From Antedon mediterranea (taxonomy: Eukaryota > Echinodermata > Crinoidea > Comatulida > Antedonidae): a stretch of 64,000 bases of DNA. The position numbers were made by a program, and so were the translations under genes. Positions 13,501 through 28,500 of the stretch are shown here, in pieces. Numbering within the stretch: the first letter of the stretch is position 1; each line of letters starts with the position of its first letter. Below the pieces are notes generated by a model. That model saw only the letters and a program-made list of their open reading frames with translations, had not been told where the DNA came from and ran no database searches. The stretch covers positions 4,673,001-4,737,000 of the forward strand of contig NC_092670.1 of the NCBI RefSeq assembly GCF_964355755.1, written 5' to 3'.

Positions 13501-16500
13501 ACGAAAGAACCTAACATATTTATGCGGGAAAGACTTAGGAGGTCCATCTATTATTCAATATTTAAGAAAGAGAAGTTGATTACCAAGGAAAGAACCTAAC
13601 ATATTTATGTATCAAACAAAAACATTATGATCCAGTAGTAAGACTACTTGTTTAATAAAAAAAAAAAAAATCAAAACCTGTGAAATTCTCGATCTTTATT
13701 TGCTAACCGTTTCTTGGCATCCTCCATTGTTTGCAACTCCGTTCTCCCACTACAAGAATAAAAGCACAATGAAATTATGAATTATGAATTATGTAAAAGT
13801 AATATTAGTTGATTTCCCTAAATCATAGGAGAACCTGTTTGATACAGTACTTTAATTAAATTAAACTCTAAGAATACTTGCATCATTCCGAATACTGTAA
13901 TATTTACAAACAAAATTAATAGAATAATTAATTTCTCAGTAAGTTAAAACAAAAAGTCAAATTGATGCATTCCATTCAGAACTAATTATGGCATTCCTTT
14001 TAATGGTTTAATTTGTTTCTCGTCCAATTAGAATGCTAATTTGGAAATAACAATGTTTATTAAGGCCCTGTTCAGACCCATGGCGTTAGACCGTTTTAGC
14101 GTACAACGTTACTATCAAGGTCACGTTACAAACCGCAGAGAAAAAAACGAGGTGTTCAGACCCATAGCGTACGATTATCGTTACAACGGAAGTACGTCAT
14201 CCAGGTTGTTTCTAGTTGCATATTCATGTGCTCTTACCCACGTGTTTTCATCATTATTTCCACTGTATATAGGCCTAGATCTCAGCCCTACAATTATGAC
14301 AAAATTTGCCGTAAATAAAACATACCTCAGCATTTATTTAAGAAAAATATAGTAAAGCCAAATTTCTGTTTCTATTGTTTTTATTTTGTTTGTAGTAAAA
14401 AACATTTTATTAAGGCTCTTGTGTTACGAAAATAAAGCAGGCCTCGTAATGATGAAGAAAAAATGATTGTGATTAGTCTATCCAGTCCAGTCAAAGATTA
14501 TATTCTTTGGTCCAGTCGGTTGAAAATAACCCTTAACTTGCTAATAAAAGGGACACAGCTCCCCTTGTTTGTTTACTGATTTTTTTTAGGAGTTAGGGGG
14601 TTTTCAGCATTAAACTTGTCCAGTCTAGTCTGCCTTGTATGATGAATGAGTGACTTGATGTCCCACGCTAGTTTTTAGCTTGAATGAAATGCGTGAATGG
14701 CTCTAGGCCTAGCTAGGCCTAAAAGCGGATGGGATCGTAGTCCCTATGTTTAAATACAAGGTGCATGTATTTATGTCATTTGTTAGAAAATATAATGGTA
14801 ATCAGTTGATAATAGTTTGTAGCCTTTGTAACAGTTGTATTTGTAGTGTAGTTAGGCCTTATTTATTCTGGCCTTTTTGTTATTGAAATCCATCTCACAC
14901 ATTGACGATACACGATGTCGGCCTAGGTCAAACCTTGTTTCGCGTCATAACAGGAAACGTTCTGATTGGATACAACGTTGACTTACAGTAGCGTCGTACG
15001 CTAAAACGGCACTATCAACCGTTTTCCACTACAACGCTACAACCGTTGTACGACGCGTTGTACGCTAATCCCAAACTGTTCAGACACACATTCTTTTAGC
15101 GTCGTACGCTAAAACGGTCTAACGCCATGGGTCTGAACAGGGCCTAGGAATCACATCTGTTTCATTAATTACTATGCTAAAAATAACAAGACCACTCATA
15201 ATGCTGGAGGTTCAGAAAGTATATCATTAAACTGTTTGATTTTTTATTATAAATGAGTACATTTAAATGATGGCTGAATAAAGGAAAAAAAACCGTGTCA
15301 TGCTTTAATAAACTGATTTATGATTAAAGTACAATTCAAGGAAACTTGTACCGATAGTCCGATTATCAACAAACAGGCGCACATTTCACATCGCCTGGTA
15401 GAACCAATAATATGTTAGTCATAACAAGACACTTTGATAAATACACATTGATATATTAATACAAGCAAGAAAGATGCAAATATATCTAGCAGAAAATTTG
15501 AAACATGCATGTACTTTTACAGAGATCCATGCAATCAACAGTGGTGAAGAAACGAACCTTGACCGTAAAAAAAAAAATTGTAATAAGAAAACAAGTTTGA
15601 GAGTAAATTAATTTGTGTTTACACCAATGGAGTTGGAGAATCTGTGTCACGTATGCTATACTATACGCCATAGTTCCATCGGATTGCAATCTGTGACGCA
15701 TTCATTGTAATACTGGATAGTAAGTGTCCTTGCCTAACAACTATTCTTTATACTGGGCGACCTCTTTAGTCAAAGACTGTTCTTTCAGATGGCCAAGCAT
15801 ACAGGGCTGTGATATGATCCGCCCACATCGAGAGACGATCCCTATTTTTGTAAATAGTTTCGTGCACATTATGTATTTTTTCAGAATACATAATTTACAT
15901 TTATTAATACTATTGTAAAATCAATCAAAGTGAAATTATTTTTCAGAGAAAGTTTAATCTTATTTTCAATAGCATCATTCAATAAACTTTCTATTTCTAT
16001 TCAATTCCGAAAATGTAATACATTTCAAAATAATCGCTATGATGAAAATGATAATATTAATACCATCTATACTTGGAAATAACATTTAGGAAAAAAAATG
16101 TTTTAAAGATGTACAGTATTGTCCCTTGAAACACAAAAAAATGAAGGTCAAAATATTCTAAATTTAAAGTGGCCATATCAAAGTAATATTAAAGTTATTC
16201 ACTTTGAGTCGAAAATTTGAGCCAAAAACAAGTTTACGTAATTAACAGGTAAATTAATTTGATTACATTTCATCTGGAAAATCGTCACGAGCGAAAGTAA
16301 ACAAAGATTTCTAACCATGAGTACGCATTATGCATATGCTAAATTAGGATTGTTTAAAACTCGTCACGGTTAAGAAGGTATTTTCACACAGATCGCGAGG
16401 AAGTTTTATGATTATGCATACAGAGTAGCCAAACAAGCGCGTTTCATTATGGGATATGTTTTGATTGAAAACTTTGACTGGAAGTCAAATTTATTTTTAT

Positions 16501-19500
16501 AACAAAAAAACGTCTGTATTTCAGTTAAATTTTTTTTTTCTTCAAAAAATTGTTGGTGATATTTAATAACTATTATGATACTTCAAAATTACCCACCTTT
16601 TTTTGAAATCTTTTATTTTTTATTTTTTTGGAATTAGTCAAAGGGACAATACATCTTTAAGCAATTAACCAAAAAAAGTATCAAAAACTAAAAATACTAA
16701 ACTTTCTATTTCTATTAAATTCCGAAAACTTCAATTTCAAAACAATCGATATGATGTAAAATGATTATACTATACTTGGAAATAACATTTAACCAAAAAA
16801 AGTATTAATAGTATTTAAAAATTGAAAAAATTATATATTCATCTAAAAAATAATAAAGAGCTAAAAATACATTATGGGTTAAATGAGACTGAGAGTCAAT
16901 AAAATAACCAATATTATAACAATATTGTTAGCTGGCATTTTGTAGGCAAGTTACAACTATTTGTTGGATTTAATACCGGTGTTTTGTGAGTGCACCCTGA
17001 TGTGTACTGTTTTTTTATGTGATGTGAAAGGGATAAATAAATGGGGATCTTGTGTTAAAAATTTAATATAGTGGTGGGACAGTAAAGCAAAATTAACACA
17101 AAAACTGACACACTCTCATATTTAGCACTATGAGGGCAAGCTTTGGTTAAAAAACCATCTCGTAAATTCCAGTCTATTTCATATCCATATACAGTATATG
17201 GAAAATAAAATAAATTGTATACATACATAGCTAACAAAAAAAAAACTCTCATAATCTTTCTCTCATAATATAGATGATCCAGAAGATATGTTAGTACAGT
17301 ACTTTGGAAATATTTTTAATTGGAATTTTATTAATACTTATTGAACAATTTTATAAGAAGGTGAATGGGTTATGGAAATTAAAAACAAAACTCACAAATG
17401 AGAATTAGCTTCCAGTTTTAACCTACCTTTAATAATCAAGTATTCCATAAAAACAGCCAATAAATAATTGTTTTAAAATAAAATCATTGTTCAATAAGAA
17501 AAGAAAATACAATTAAATATATTTCTAAAAGTGCATGTCCATGTACTAGAGAGAAACAAGTGAGTGATACTAGCCTGGCGTAAACCCACCGTATGAATCC
17601 AAAACAGGATCATTGTTTTAGGGAGTACACTATTAAGGCTGTGTTTATACAACATGTATCTGCCTACTTTACATACTTACTAACAAGTGTTTTCACAGAC
17701 AAAAGTCAACCCCCCTAAACTGAGCCATTGGTACATAAAATGTTAACTGCTGTCTTGTGAACAGGAAGGGGGGGGGGGGGGGAGGGGTGTTTCAGCCCTA
17801 GCCAAATGTCTGCTGCTTTGTTATCATCTTTATTTCATACAAAGCGCAACTTTTCCTTTTTTTTTACTGGCCGCTCCTTAAGTAGTCTTTCCATGTGGTT
17901 TAGTGATTACACAAAACCAATGCAGAACTTTGTTGATTTAGTGGGTTGTATTATAAACGGGCCCATACTTATACAGTACATGATAAAGAAAATGTAGTGT
18001 TACTTCCACATGCACATGGAGGACGAATTTGGATAATATGAGTTGCGAGTGAGTGTGGACCACTTTGTTGGAAATGAATGCATAACTTTGAGGGTGGCCT
18101 TACAATCTACTGTACACACGGTGAGCTTATAATTGTGACACCTGTTTAATCAACAATTTGTAGTTAACATATTTATTTATATAAATAATTAAAACAATTT
18201 AGAATACCATATAAAATACCATGAAAGCTTTACAAAACTTTAGTATAAAAACACCAGCCGTTTAAAAAAAAATTCACATAAAATACAGGCTTTAAAAAAA
18301 AACGCACACAAATAAACAACATATATCTCAACAATTGCTACCAAACAGTGATGGGTGAAAGTAGGGGTGCCAAAATAGGGTCACAGCACAGCGACCCCAT
18401 ATTTACCTACCTATAACGATACTTGGGTCCTAGAGGTAACACCCCCTGTTCAAACATAGGCTCTCCTGATACCTCTCTGAAAAATGGGGGTATTTTTGTT
18501 GTCTTTATTTTGAGTCATTATTTTCAAACACTAATGGTTTTTATATTTACTTATTACTTGTAATGTTAATATAAAAATGTTTACAAATTAATGTTTTGTG
18601 TTGAAAATCTGACTTTTCTGTTAGATTAGGAAAAATGATAATAATGGTACTGGAATATCTTTATTTTATAGAGAAATGATATTCAAATTTGGACTGAAAA
18701 CCAGATGATTGGGCTGTTTGTTCATATGATCAGGTTTTCAGAACAAATTTCAGATGGTATAGTTGACAGCACAGTGTAAGAATACGAAATGAAACATGAC
18801 ATGAATTTGTGCTCAAATTGTACAAAAAGTGCAAAAACACAACTAATATACATACAGTTGAATTCCTCATTTGAGACACCCATATACAGGGGACGACACT
18901 TTCCCCATGAAACGATCGAGAGACAATGTGCTTTAACATTATGGCCAACCCATATTCAGAGGATAATCCCATTATGGGGACAAAGTTGGGTCCAGGTGTC
19001 TGGTGTTCTGCTGCATTATTTCAATATTTTAGCTTTATCTATTTACACATCTGCTTTATGACATGATGATAAAGGCAAGCCGAGATTTGTATTTATTTTA
19101 TTTTAATGCCTTTTCAATCAGAAATGTTTGAAATGTATCACTTAGGTCATGATTTACAATGTATAATTAATAAACAGTATTAGAAGGAATCAAAGGGATA
19201 TCAATCCACCTGCAGTTTATATCTATAGTATATGAAATGTGCTGCTACTGTAAAACAGAAGGTATTTCCAATATAAAAAACATAATTTATTTGATATCAA
19301 TTTATTTTTTTTCGCATAAATGCCAATAATGACAATACAACACATCAATAACTATAGTAATGATAACAACAATTTTAAAAGTAAATATGTATGTTTGTTT
19401 GTATGATGTAGTGTAAAGCGGATTAGCCCTTGATGGCATTTGCAGCAATAAAGAAATTGAATTGAATTGAATCATAATTGCAGGGGGTTCTCTCAATTAT

Positions 19501-22500
19501 TTTTTTATGTACTAAACTAAAAATGTACACTATTACCTATGAGTATTCTTAAATTCCCCTTCCTGTAAACTACGGTAATCTCTCTCTTTTTGTATTGTAG
19601 TTTTTCCTGAAATTAACACATTTTGCTGATTGGCCACAAAGACTTTAAGGGCTTATGGAGTATTATTAAGACAGTTGGTTCTTGTTTACAGTGTCATTTG
19701 TGGTTACAATAAAAATGAATTTGATGAAAATGAATTTGATGGATTCTTAGAATAATTATGCTCTAGTTGTATTCAGTCTAACTATTAGCCAAGATCTGAT
19801 AAATGAGTAGAATTTAAAAAAAAAAAAATTTTTTTTTTGAAGAATATTGGCGTTTTTATTTGAGGTAATGAAATAAAATTGTTCGCAACTTGTGTAGAAT
19901 TTTTCTCAACTAACAAATTAACTTGATGATGTCAGAATTGGGAAAAAATCTTTCTAACTATTATTATTTGAAGGTTTGCATGGCGAAATCAATATGTTGA
20001 TATAAAGTTTGCGGTACACCACGTATAGTTTTGAAAACAACTGTTGAGTTCCTTGGTGTTTCGATTAACATACTTTGATCGTCGTCAGGAACGAGAATGA
20101 TGACTCTTCAGAACGACCAAAGTATATTGATCGAAACGTTGAGAAACTCAACAGTTGTTTTCACAATTATATGTGGTGTACCGCAAACTTATATCAACAC
20201 CTTTCTAAATGTAATAATGTTAACAAGATTCACCTTGTTAATGAACATGTTAGTGTTAATGAGATGCACTTAGTAACGTACCTGTACCTGTATTTAGATC
20301 CTAATTGGAACATGACACGCTTTTTCTGCGACGGTTGCGGTTCCGCCAGTCGGAAAAACGTGTGGTGTTCCACACACGATTTCCAGAGATTCTTGCAACT
20401 TCGGTAAGATCCAAGGTTAAAGCCTATTAATGAGTCACGAGTTTCTCCCTATCAAGAAAAAACAAATCAATATTACTATAATTATTATTTAATATGGTAC
20501 TGTAAATGTCATGTTTATAGTAATAATCACTATACTTACTCTCTCTTTGCACACACGAGGTGTTCTTAAGCTTCAAAAAGTAAACATTTTGTTGGCTAAG
20601 AAAGTATACAAATATTGGATGTCTATTGTAACAGACATCGCAAAAAATTTAAATATGGAGTGAATTTTTTACTGCAAATGTGTAATCAGGCATTCAACTG
20701 ACCAATCACAGTATACTTGTTTGAATTTAGCGCACAAGGTTCCGTTTGTGATGCGTGTGAAATTATCTCATTTCATTTAATTCCATTTTATTTATTCGGT
20801 CTATTTCAGATTATACATAACAAAAAAACTGAAGTTGGTGAGACCAGGGTCAACCTAAGTGAACTTAATCACTGTAGCTGAGCCGGTTGACCCAACCCCA
20901 AAGTCAGTTTACACATAAAAGACACAAAATAAAGCGAATCAAAATGAATGTGAACTTTTCTAATGAAGGCTGATAACCTGATGGCTATCGAATGAAAAAA
21001 TGTTACAATTATTGGAATACGTTGTGATAATATATGTACCAGTTGTGTAAAAAGGATATACTGCGAGTATGACAACCTAATGTAAACTTATCCAGATTAT
21101 TTTTCCTCATGCAGGATGGATTCTACATGGATTACTAAGAAATTTATGACATCTGCTAATCCTAAAAGGAAGAATGAGATGTTGGCAGAATTTTAAGTGA
21201 AGCCAAGACGGATGTTTAAATGAATGTTTAATAGTTTCCTGGTTACAGCTGATTTGGGGTGAAAGGTTATGTTTTGACGTAATATATAGACTATGACCAC
21301 AACTTCCTTTTACGTGGTAAGGGGAAGAAACCACAATTTGTAACCAGGATTTCCAGCAGGTCTTATATTTAAAAATTTCCGGTTTATGCTGCGAGCAATG
21401 TGCTGGTTAAATAAATTAGTTTGTGAATAAATTACCCCCATTCGCTTGGCAGAAACAAGACAAACTTTTGAATGATTTGCGTTGAACAAACACTCATTAT
21501 GTGTTGGAACCCATTTTACCTTTTTTATCAATGTGCAACTTTTAGAATCAAATTATATTTTTAAAGCACATTTTGAAATGAAGCCAAATGTAGCAGAATT
21601 GTAACAAGGAGATTCGAGCCTCAAAGACTCTTTAGATGTCCTGGACATTTTGTCAAAGAAATTAATAAAATGCAACAAGGGTGGGAAAAGGGGAGAAATA
21701 ATAAATTCAAATATAAAATACTTTTTTTTAAATAATATTTTTTTTTATTTATAGTACATAAAAAATAATTTTTTTACAAAAATTAATTACGGTGTAAAAA
21801 AAAGTGTTTTTTCCTCTGTAATTTCTAACACAATAATTTTCAAGTGAGAAATTAATTTCTACGCTTATTGGAAAACCAGACCACACATTTCATGGAATTT
21901 GATGTCGAGTAATAAAATATAATAATATACATACTGTACATTCATTTCTAATTAAATGTCAATGGCCTTTTAAAATACCAACCATGTACTAATTATTGGT
22001 TAATTGAATATCTTGCTTACACAACTCACTAGACATTATCAATTATACTGTAATTTGTCAAATAGTATTCAAAACTGTTGTACAAATGGTTAAACCGGTT
22101 TAGAAGTAACTAGTTACACTTTTTTGTCTGGCAAGCATCAACTTTCTTAGCAATTTTAATAACATAATTATTTTTTATTTCAAGACATATCTAAACATTG
22201 AGGAAATTTATATTAGACCTTCTACGGACCCACGTCAGCCAGCAGTGCAGTGCCTACCAGATCAGCACACAAGGAGATAATCCCTACTCTTTGCAAATAG
22301 TGTACAAAGTTCTTTAACATGCACAGTATGTACACAGGACCAACAGCTTTAAGTCTACCTGAAGGACGAGGAGAGTACTTAAAGCATCTTGCCCGAGGAT
22401 GCAATCAGGGTACAGACAGGCTCAAACCCATGCCTATCACATACTAGTCCAATTCCCTTCACTAAAACATTGCTATCCAGACGAAAAAGCATCCAACATG

Positions 22501-25500
22501 ATACTTCCCAGATGGTCTCCCATCAAAAAACGCAACAAAGCAAAATATTGCTTAATTGTGATGGCGATCAAGGACGAGAACCAATATTTTAACACAGGAT
22601 GGATATTCTTTCTAAAACTAAGTGTCAATGAGGCTCACAAAATGGCAATGATATTTAAGAATTTACGAATTAAAAAACCTACAAATAGTATTTATGTATA
22701 GTACATACTCCAAAGAATGAAATACACGCTATCACGTCAGGATGCAATATTTCAATATAATTCAAGCTGATAAAATCAACTTCAGCTATTGTAAGAATTC
22801 CAATGATGTCATAATTAATGTGGAATATGATATGATACATGTATTTTTGCTGGTAGAGTTTGTCATTAACAGCAATCATGGAAGAAAAGAACCAATAACA
22901 TATTAGACCTCATAAATATATTATTATAACACTCAAACCATAACATAACCTCAACTGCCCTAATTACTAATGTTGTTATGCAATTTGGGAAAGACAAATG
23001 GAATGACCAATAAAAAGAGGTAGAGATACAGATTGTGCATTTGTTCGTTATAACACATTTTTGTCTACATCCATATCACACAAGGTATCAACATGACCGC
23101 AATTGTATACTGGGAAGGTTTATAATACACTTGAAAACTGCCCTGGAGTGGGTATATTCCTAGCCACTTATCGCTGCAACTTTTCTAAAATTTATCAAAG
23201 CGTTTGACAGAAAGGAAACCAGAATACTGTGCTCAGAATATTCACTTTTGATTGATGTATTTGCTATGAATGCCGAAATAAATATATCCAGCTATCTTCT
23301 GGATGTTTAAAAAAAAAATTACATACCCTATATTCCAAATATAATAAGAGGATGAGGAAAGTGCACACCAGCCTGCTCAGGTAAGTTATACACACAGAGT
23401 GAGTGAACATTGACTGGCTACACCTCCCGCAACAGGTATGGTAAGCTAACCTTTCAGCCTCAGGTAAGTTAAAATACACACACACTACACAGAGTCAAAC
23501 TTGACTGGGCTACACTTCCAGCCTCAGGTAAGTTAAAATACACACACACAGAGTCAACATTGACTGGGCTACACGTCCAACAACAGCAGTCGCCCTCTTT
23601 GTAATCGCCTAATGAAGCAATGCAATTTTAAATACCAGAACTTAACGTTGATTAAACTCCTTACGACTTCACCGCATGCCTATGACAATAGACCTGGTCT
23701 CCTTGGTAGGAACAAATTACAATCCTCTCCTGTCAGTATCCTACTTCAATATCCATACCAACCAGTCACTTTAAACAAGATTTAATCCATTGTACAATAT
23801 TCATAACAAAACAATAACAGTTGAATAATTGTATTATATATTAATTTCAATGGCAGAGAAACACTAATCCAACCAGCAATATTGCCGAATATAAATAAAT
23901 ATCACACTAAAGAGAAACGCACACAAATTTAGCTCTACTATCCTACTTTCATTCATCTGAGTGGCACATATGGTAGCTTTGACATACAATTAACTTTAAA
24001 TAATTTAAAGATGTGATGGTTAATATTAATAAAGGGTAAGTTATGGTATTATCATTATCATAATTTAATTATTAATCGTAGAATATAAACAACTAGTCTA
24101 TGATTCTTTGATTAAATCAAGTATGGACAAATATAGTGTCATTGTTAATCTATACTATATTTTACTTTTTTTTAGCTCCTTCATATTAAATTGTTATTTT
24201 ATAGTTTTTAAATAGACATTAAAATAATTTAAATTGAATTACAGTGCTGTAGGTAAAGCTTTAATTTAAATAGTTTTTATTATAATGATTGTATTATTCT
24301 AAAATTCTCACTAATTGTAGATAAAAGGAGGTTAAATTACTAAATTATATTTTATCTTTCAATACAAAATTGTAGAGTCGGTATCTTATGTTCCGTCCTT
24401 CAAGCTTGAGCGCACACACAATTCACACTTCAAGACAATGTGCACCGGAGCATAGATTGTATTTACCGAAAGGTGCCACGTGAAGCAGTTCCTTACAGTG
24501 GATGACCGACAGATCAACATAATCAATTGATAAGATATAGCTGTCCGACGACATGTGATAATTCAATAATGCAATCATATATTGATATTGTGTATGTTGA
24601 ATTCACTGATGCAGCATGACCGCGATTCCTCTGCCACTATGAAATTTATTCATTTTAAATTGATAATAGAAAAATAATCATCCAACAATTTTGATTGTAT
24701 TGTAATGATATAAAAAGTATGCAAAAGTTCATTGTCAGTAAATTATTATAAAGATTTCTATAATATTATTTGGTCACCAATAAAAAATAACCAGTAGTGA
24801 GAATAGACAAAAGGAAAATTCTTCCCTCAGTCCATTTGATATCAGTTTGTAAACTGAAATACACATGTCCATAATAAATTTGAACATTAGCATCAAAATT
24901 TAGAATTGTAAATTCTTCAATAAAATGTTTAAATAAATGGCCAAAAAACCTAGAAAATACTAAAGGTTGCACTTTATATGGAATTTTTCCAATGGGAAAC
25001 AGCAGTGGAAATTTGACAATGTTAATTACAGGTGGTTCTGTACAAACGTTTACGTCACATGGTTACTGATTGTCATAATATCCTTTACATATTTTTGTAA
25101 GTACATTGAGGTTATTAAAACACTACACACATTAATACACTCAACATCAAAATTAATTTTAATAAACATTGAATAATTCATAAATGTATGGTTTATCACC
25201 ATCGCTTTAATGAATTAGGATTCTAAGTATACCATCATTAAGCACTCTAGAAAACATACCGAGTGATAATAGACAAATGGACAAGATAAGATGTTGTAGT
25301 CGGAACTCATTAAAAGATGAACTTTAAAGTACAAACCACACACACAAATCCTTACTGAGAAATGTTGTTTGACTATAAATAAACAGCATGCATAATGTTT
25401 GATGTTTACTATTAAAATCAACCAGCTACTTACAAATTGCAAATTTAATTAGCTCCACAAGATAAACTCATCACGGAATCATTCATTGTAAAAGTGTATA

Positions 25501-28500
25501 TGTAAAGAACAGTAAGTGTGGGATATATTAAGTAGATTTTTTAGAAATTTTCAACAGTATGAAAGTACAGCAAAACAGATATTAAAGACGTCAAAATGCG
25601 CATTGACATAGGAAACAATTTATTATTTATCCAAATTGCTAATAAGTTAATTTGTAGAAAGTTTACGTTATTGTGGCAAGTGTCTGTAAGATTCTGACAC
25701 GATGTGTCATAACATGAGATTATATAATGTACTTGAGAATATAAATGCCAAAGAGACATATCAAATGATTTTATTATACAAAACATAACAATTAACATAG
25801 GTTGGAGAATTACTTTCTGAGAAATTGTTATTAACAGTGTTTGTTAGTATAGCAGCAAGTTATAGGCTCTAGGCATGATAGTAAACTTCTCGTAAACTTT
25901 AATGATTAAAAACGCAGGAAATGATCTTTATTTTAGAACTGAAAATAGCAGGTATAGAATTGATGTCTTTAAGCCTAATGATAATTTCAGCTATTGGAGG
26001 TCACAGTGTGTTTGTTTGCTACTGTAGTATAAAAAGTACCAGACTATTACTTCACAGTATTTCAGAATGCTGTAATAATGTCAGTGTTAATGGTGTTGAT
26101 GATGTTGAGGACAGTGTTGATGATGTTGAGGACAGTGTTGATGATGTTGAGGACAGTGTTGATGATGTTGAGGACAGTGTTGATGATGTTGAGGACAGTG
26201 TTGATGATGTTGAGGACAGTGTTGATGATGTTGAAGACAGTGTTGATGATGTTGAAGACAGTGTTGATGATGTTGAGGACAGTGTTGATGATGTTGAGGA
26301 CAGTGTTGATGATGTTGAGGACAGTGTTGATGATGTTGAAGACAGTGTTGATGATGTTGAATACAGTGTTGATGATGTTGAGGACAGTGTTGATGATGTT
26401 GAGGACAGTGTTGATGATGTTGAGGACAGTGTTGATGATGTTGAAGACAGTGTTGATGATGTTGAAGACAGTGTTGATGATGTTGAAGACAGTGTTGATG
26501 ATGTTGAGGACAGTGTTGATGATGTTGAGGACAGTGTTGATGATGTTGAGGACAGTGTTGATGATGTTGAGGAGAATGTTGATGATGTTGAAGACAGTGT
26601 TGATGATGTTGAGGACAGCGTTGATGATGTTGAAGACAGTGTTGATGATGTTGAGGACAGTGTTGATGATGTTGAGGACAGTGTTGATGATGTTGAGGAC
26701 AGTGTTGATGATGTTGAAGACAGTGTTGATGATGTTGAGGACAGTGTTGATGATGTTGAAGACAGTGTTGATGATGTTGAGGAGAGTGTTGATGATGTTG
26801 AGGACAGTGTTAATGATGTTGAGGACAGTGTTGATGATGTTGAGGACATTGTTGATGATGTTGAGGACATTGTTGATGATGTTGAGGACATTGTTGATGA
26901 TGTTGAGGACAGTGTTGATGATGTTGAAGACAGTGTTGATGATGTTGAGGACAGTGTTAATGATATTGAGGACAGTGTTGATGATGTTGAGGACATTGTT
27001 GATGATGCTGAAGACAGTGTTGATGATGTTGAGGACAGTGTTGATGATGTTGAGGACAGTGTTAATGATGTTGAAGACAGTGTTGATGATGTTGAGGTAA
27101 GGGTTGATGATGTTGAGGACAGTGTTGATGATGTTGAGGACAGTGTTGATGATGTTGAAGACAGTGTTGATGATGTTGAATACAGTGTTGATGATGTTGA
27201 GGACAGTGTTGATGATGTTGAAGACAGTGTTAATGATATTGAATACAGTGTTGATGATGTTGAGGACAGTGTTGACGATGTTGAGGACAGTGTTGATGAT
27301 GTTGAGGACAGTGTTAATGATGTTGAATACAGTGTTGATGATGTTGAGGACAGTGTTGATGATGTTGAGGACAGTGTTGATGATGTTGAGGACAGTGTTA
27401 ATGATGTTGAGGACAGTGTTGATGATGTTGAATACAGTGTTGATGATGTTGAGGACAGTGTTGATGATGTTGAATACAGTGTTGATGTTGAGGACATTGT
27501 TGATGATGTTGAGGACAGTGTTGATGATGTTGAATACAGTGTTGATGATGTTGAATACAGTGTTGATGATGTTGAGGACAGTGTTGATGATGCTGAGGAC
27601 AGTGTTGATGATATTGAAGACAGTGTTGATGATGTTGAAGACAGTGTTGATGATGTTGAGGACATTGTTGATGATGTTGAGGACAGTGTTGATGATGTTG
27701 AAGACAGTGTTGATGATATTGAATACAGTGTTGATGATGTTGAGGACAGTGTTAATGATGTTGAGGACAGTGTTGATGATGTTGAAGACAGTGTTAATGA
27801 TATTGAATACAGTGTTGATGATGTTGAGGACAGTGTTGATGATGTTGAGGACAGTGTTGATGATGTTGAGGACAGTGTTAATGATGTTGAGGACAGTGTT
27901 GATGATGTTGAATACAGTGTTGATGATGTTGAGGACAGTGTTGATGATGTTGAATACAGTGTTGATGTTGAGGACATTGTTGATGATGTTGAGGACAGTG
28001 TTGATGATGTTGAATACAGTGTTGATGATGTTGAATACAGTGTTGATGATGTTGAGGACAGTGTTGATGATGCTGAGGACAGTGTTGATGATATTGAAGA
28101 CAGTGTTGATGATGTTGAAGACAGTGTTGATGATGTTGAGGACATTGTTGATGATGTTGAGGACAGTGTTGATGATGTTGAAGACAGTGTTGATGATATT
28201 GAATACAGTGTTGATGATGTTGAGGACAGTGTTAATGATGTTGAGGACAGTGTTGATGATGTTGAAGACAGTGTTAATGATATTGAATACAGTGTTGATG
28301 ATGTTGAGGACAGTGTTGACGATGTTGAGGACAGTGTTGATGATGTTGAGGACAGTGTTAATGATGTTGAATACAGTGTTGATGATGTTGAGGACAGTGT
28401 TGATGATGTTGAGGACAGTGTTAATGATGTTGAGGACAGTGTTGATGATGTTGAATACAGTGTTGATGATGTTGAGGACAGTGTTGATGATGTTGAATAC

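Noticed and set aside
14041-14352. 103-codon ORF starting at 14041
   Set aside because: It begins in the flank and reads through the terminal inverted repeat of a non-coding element.
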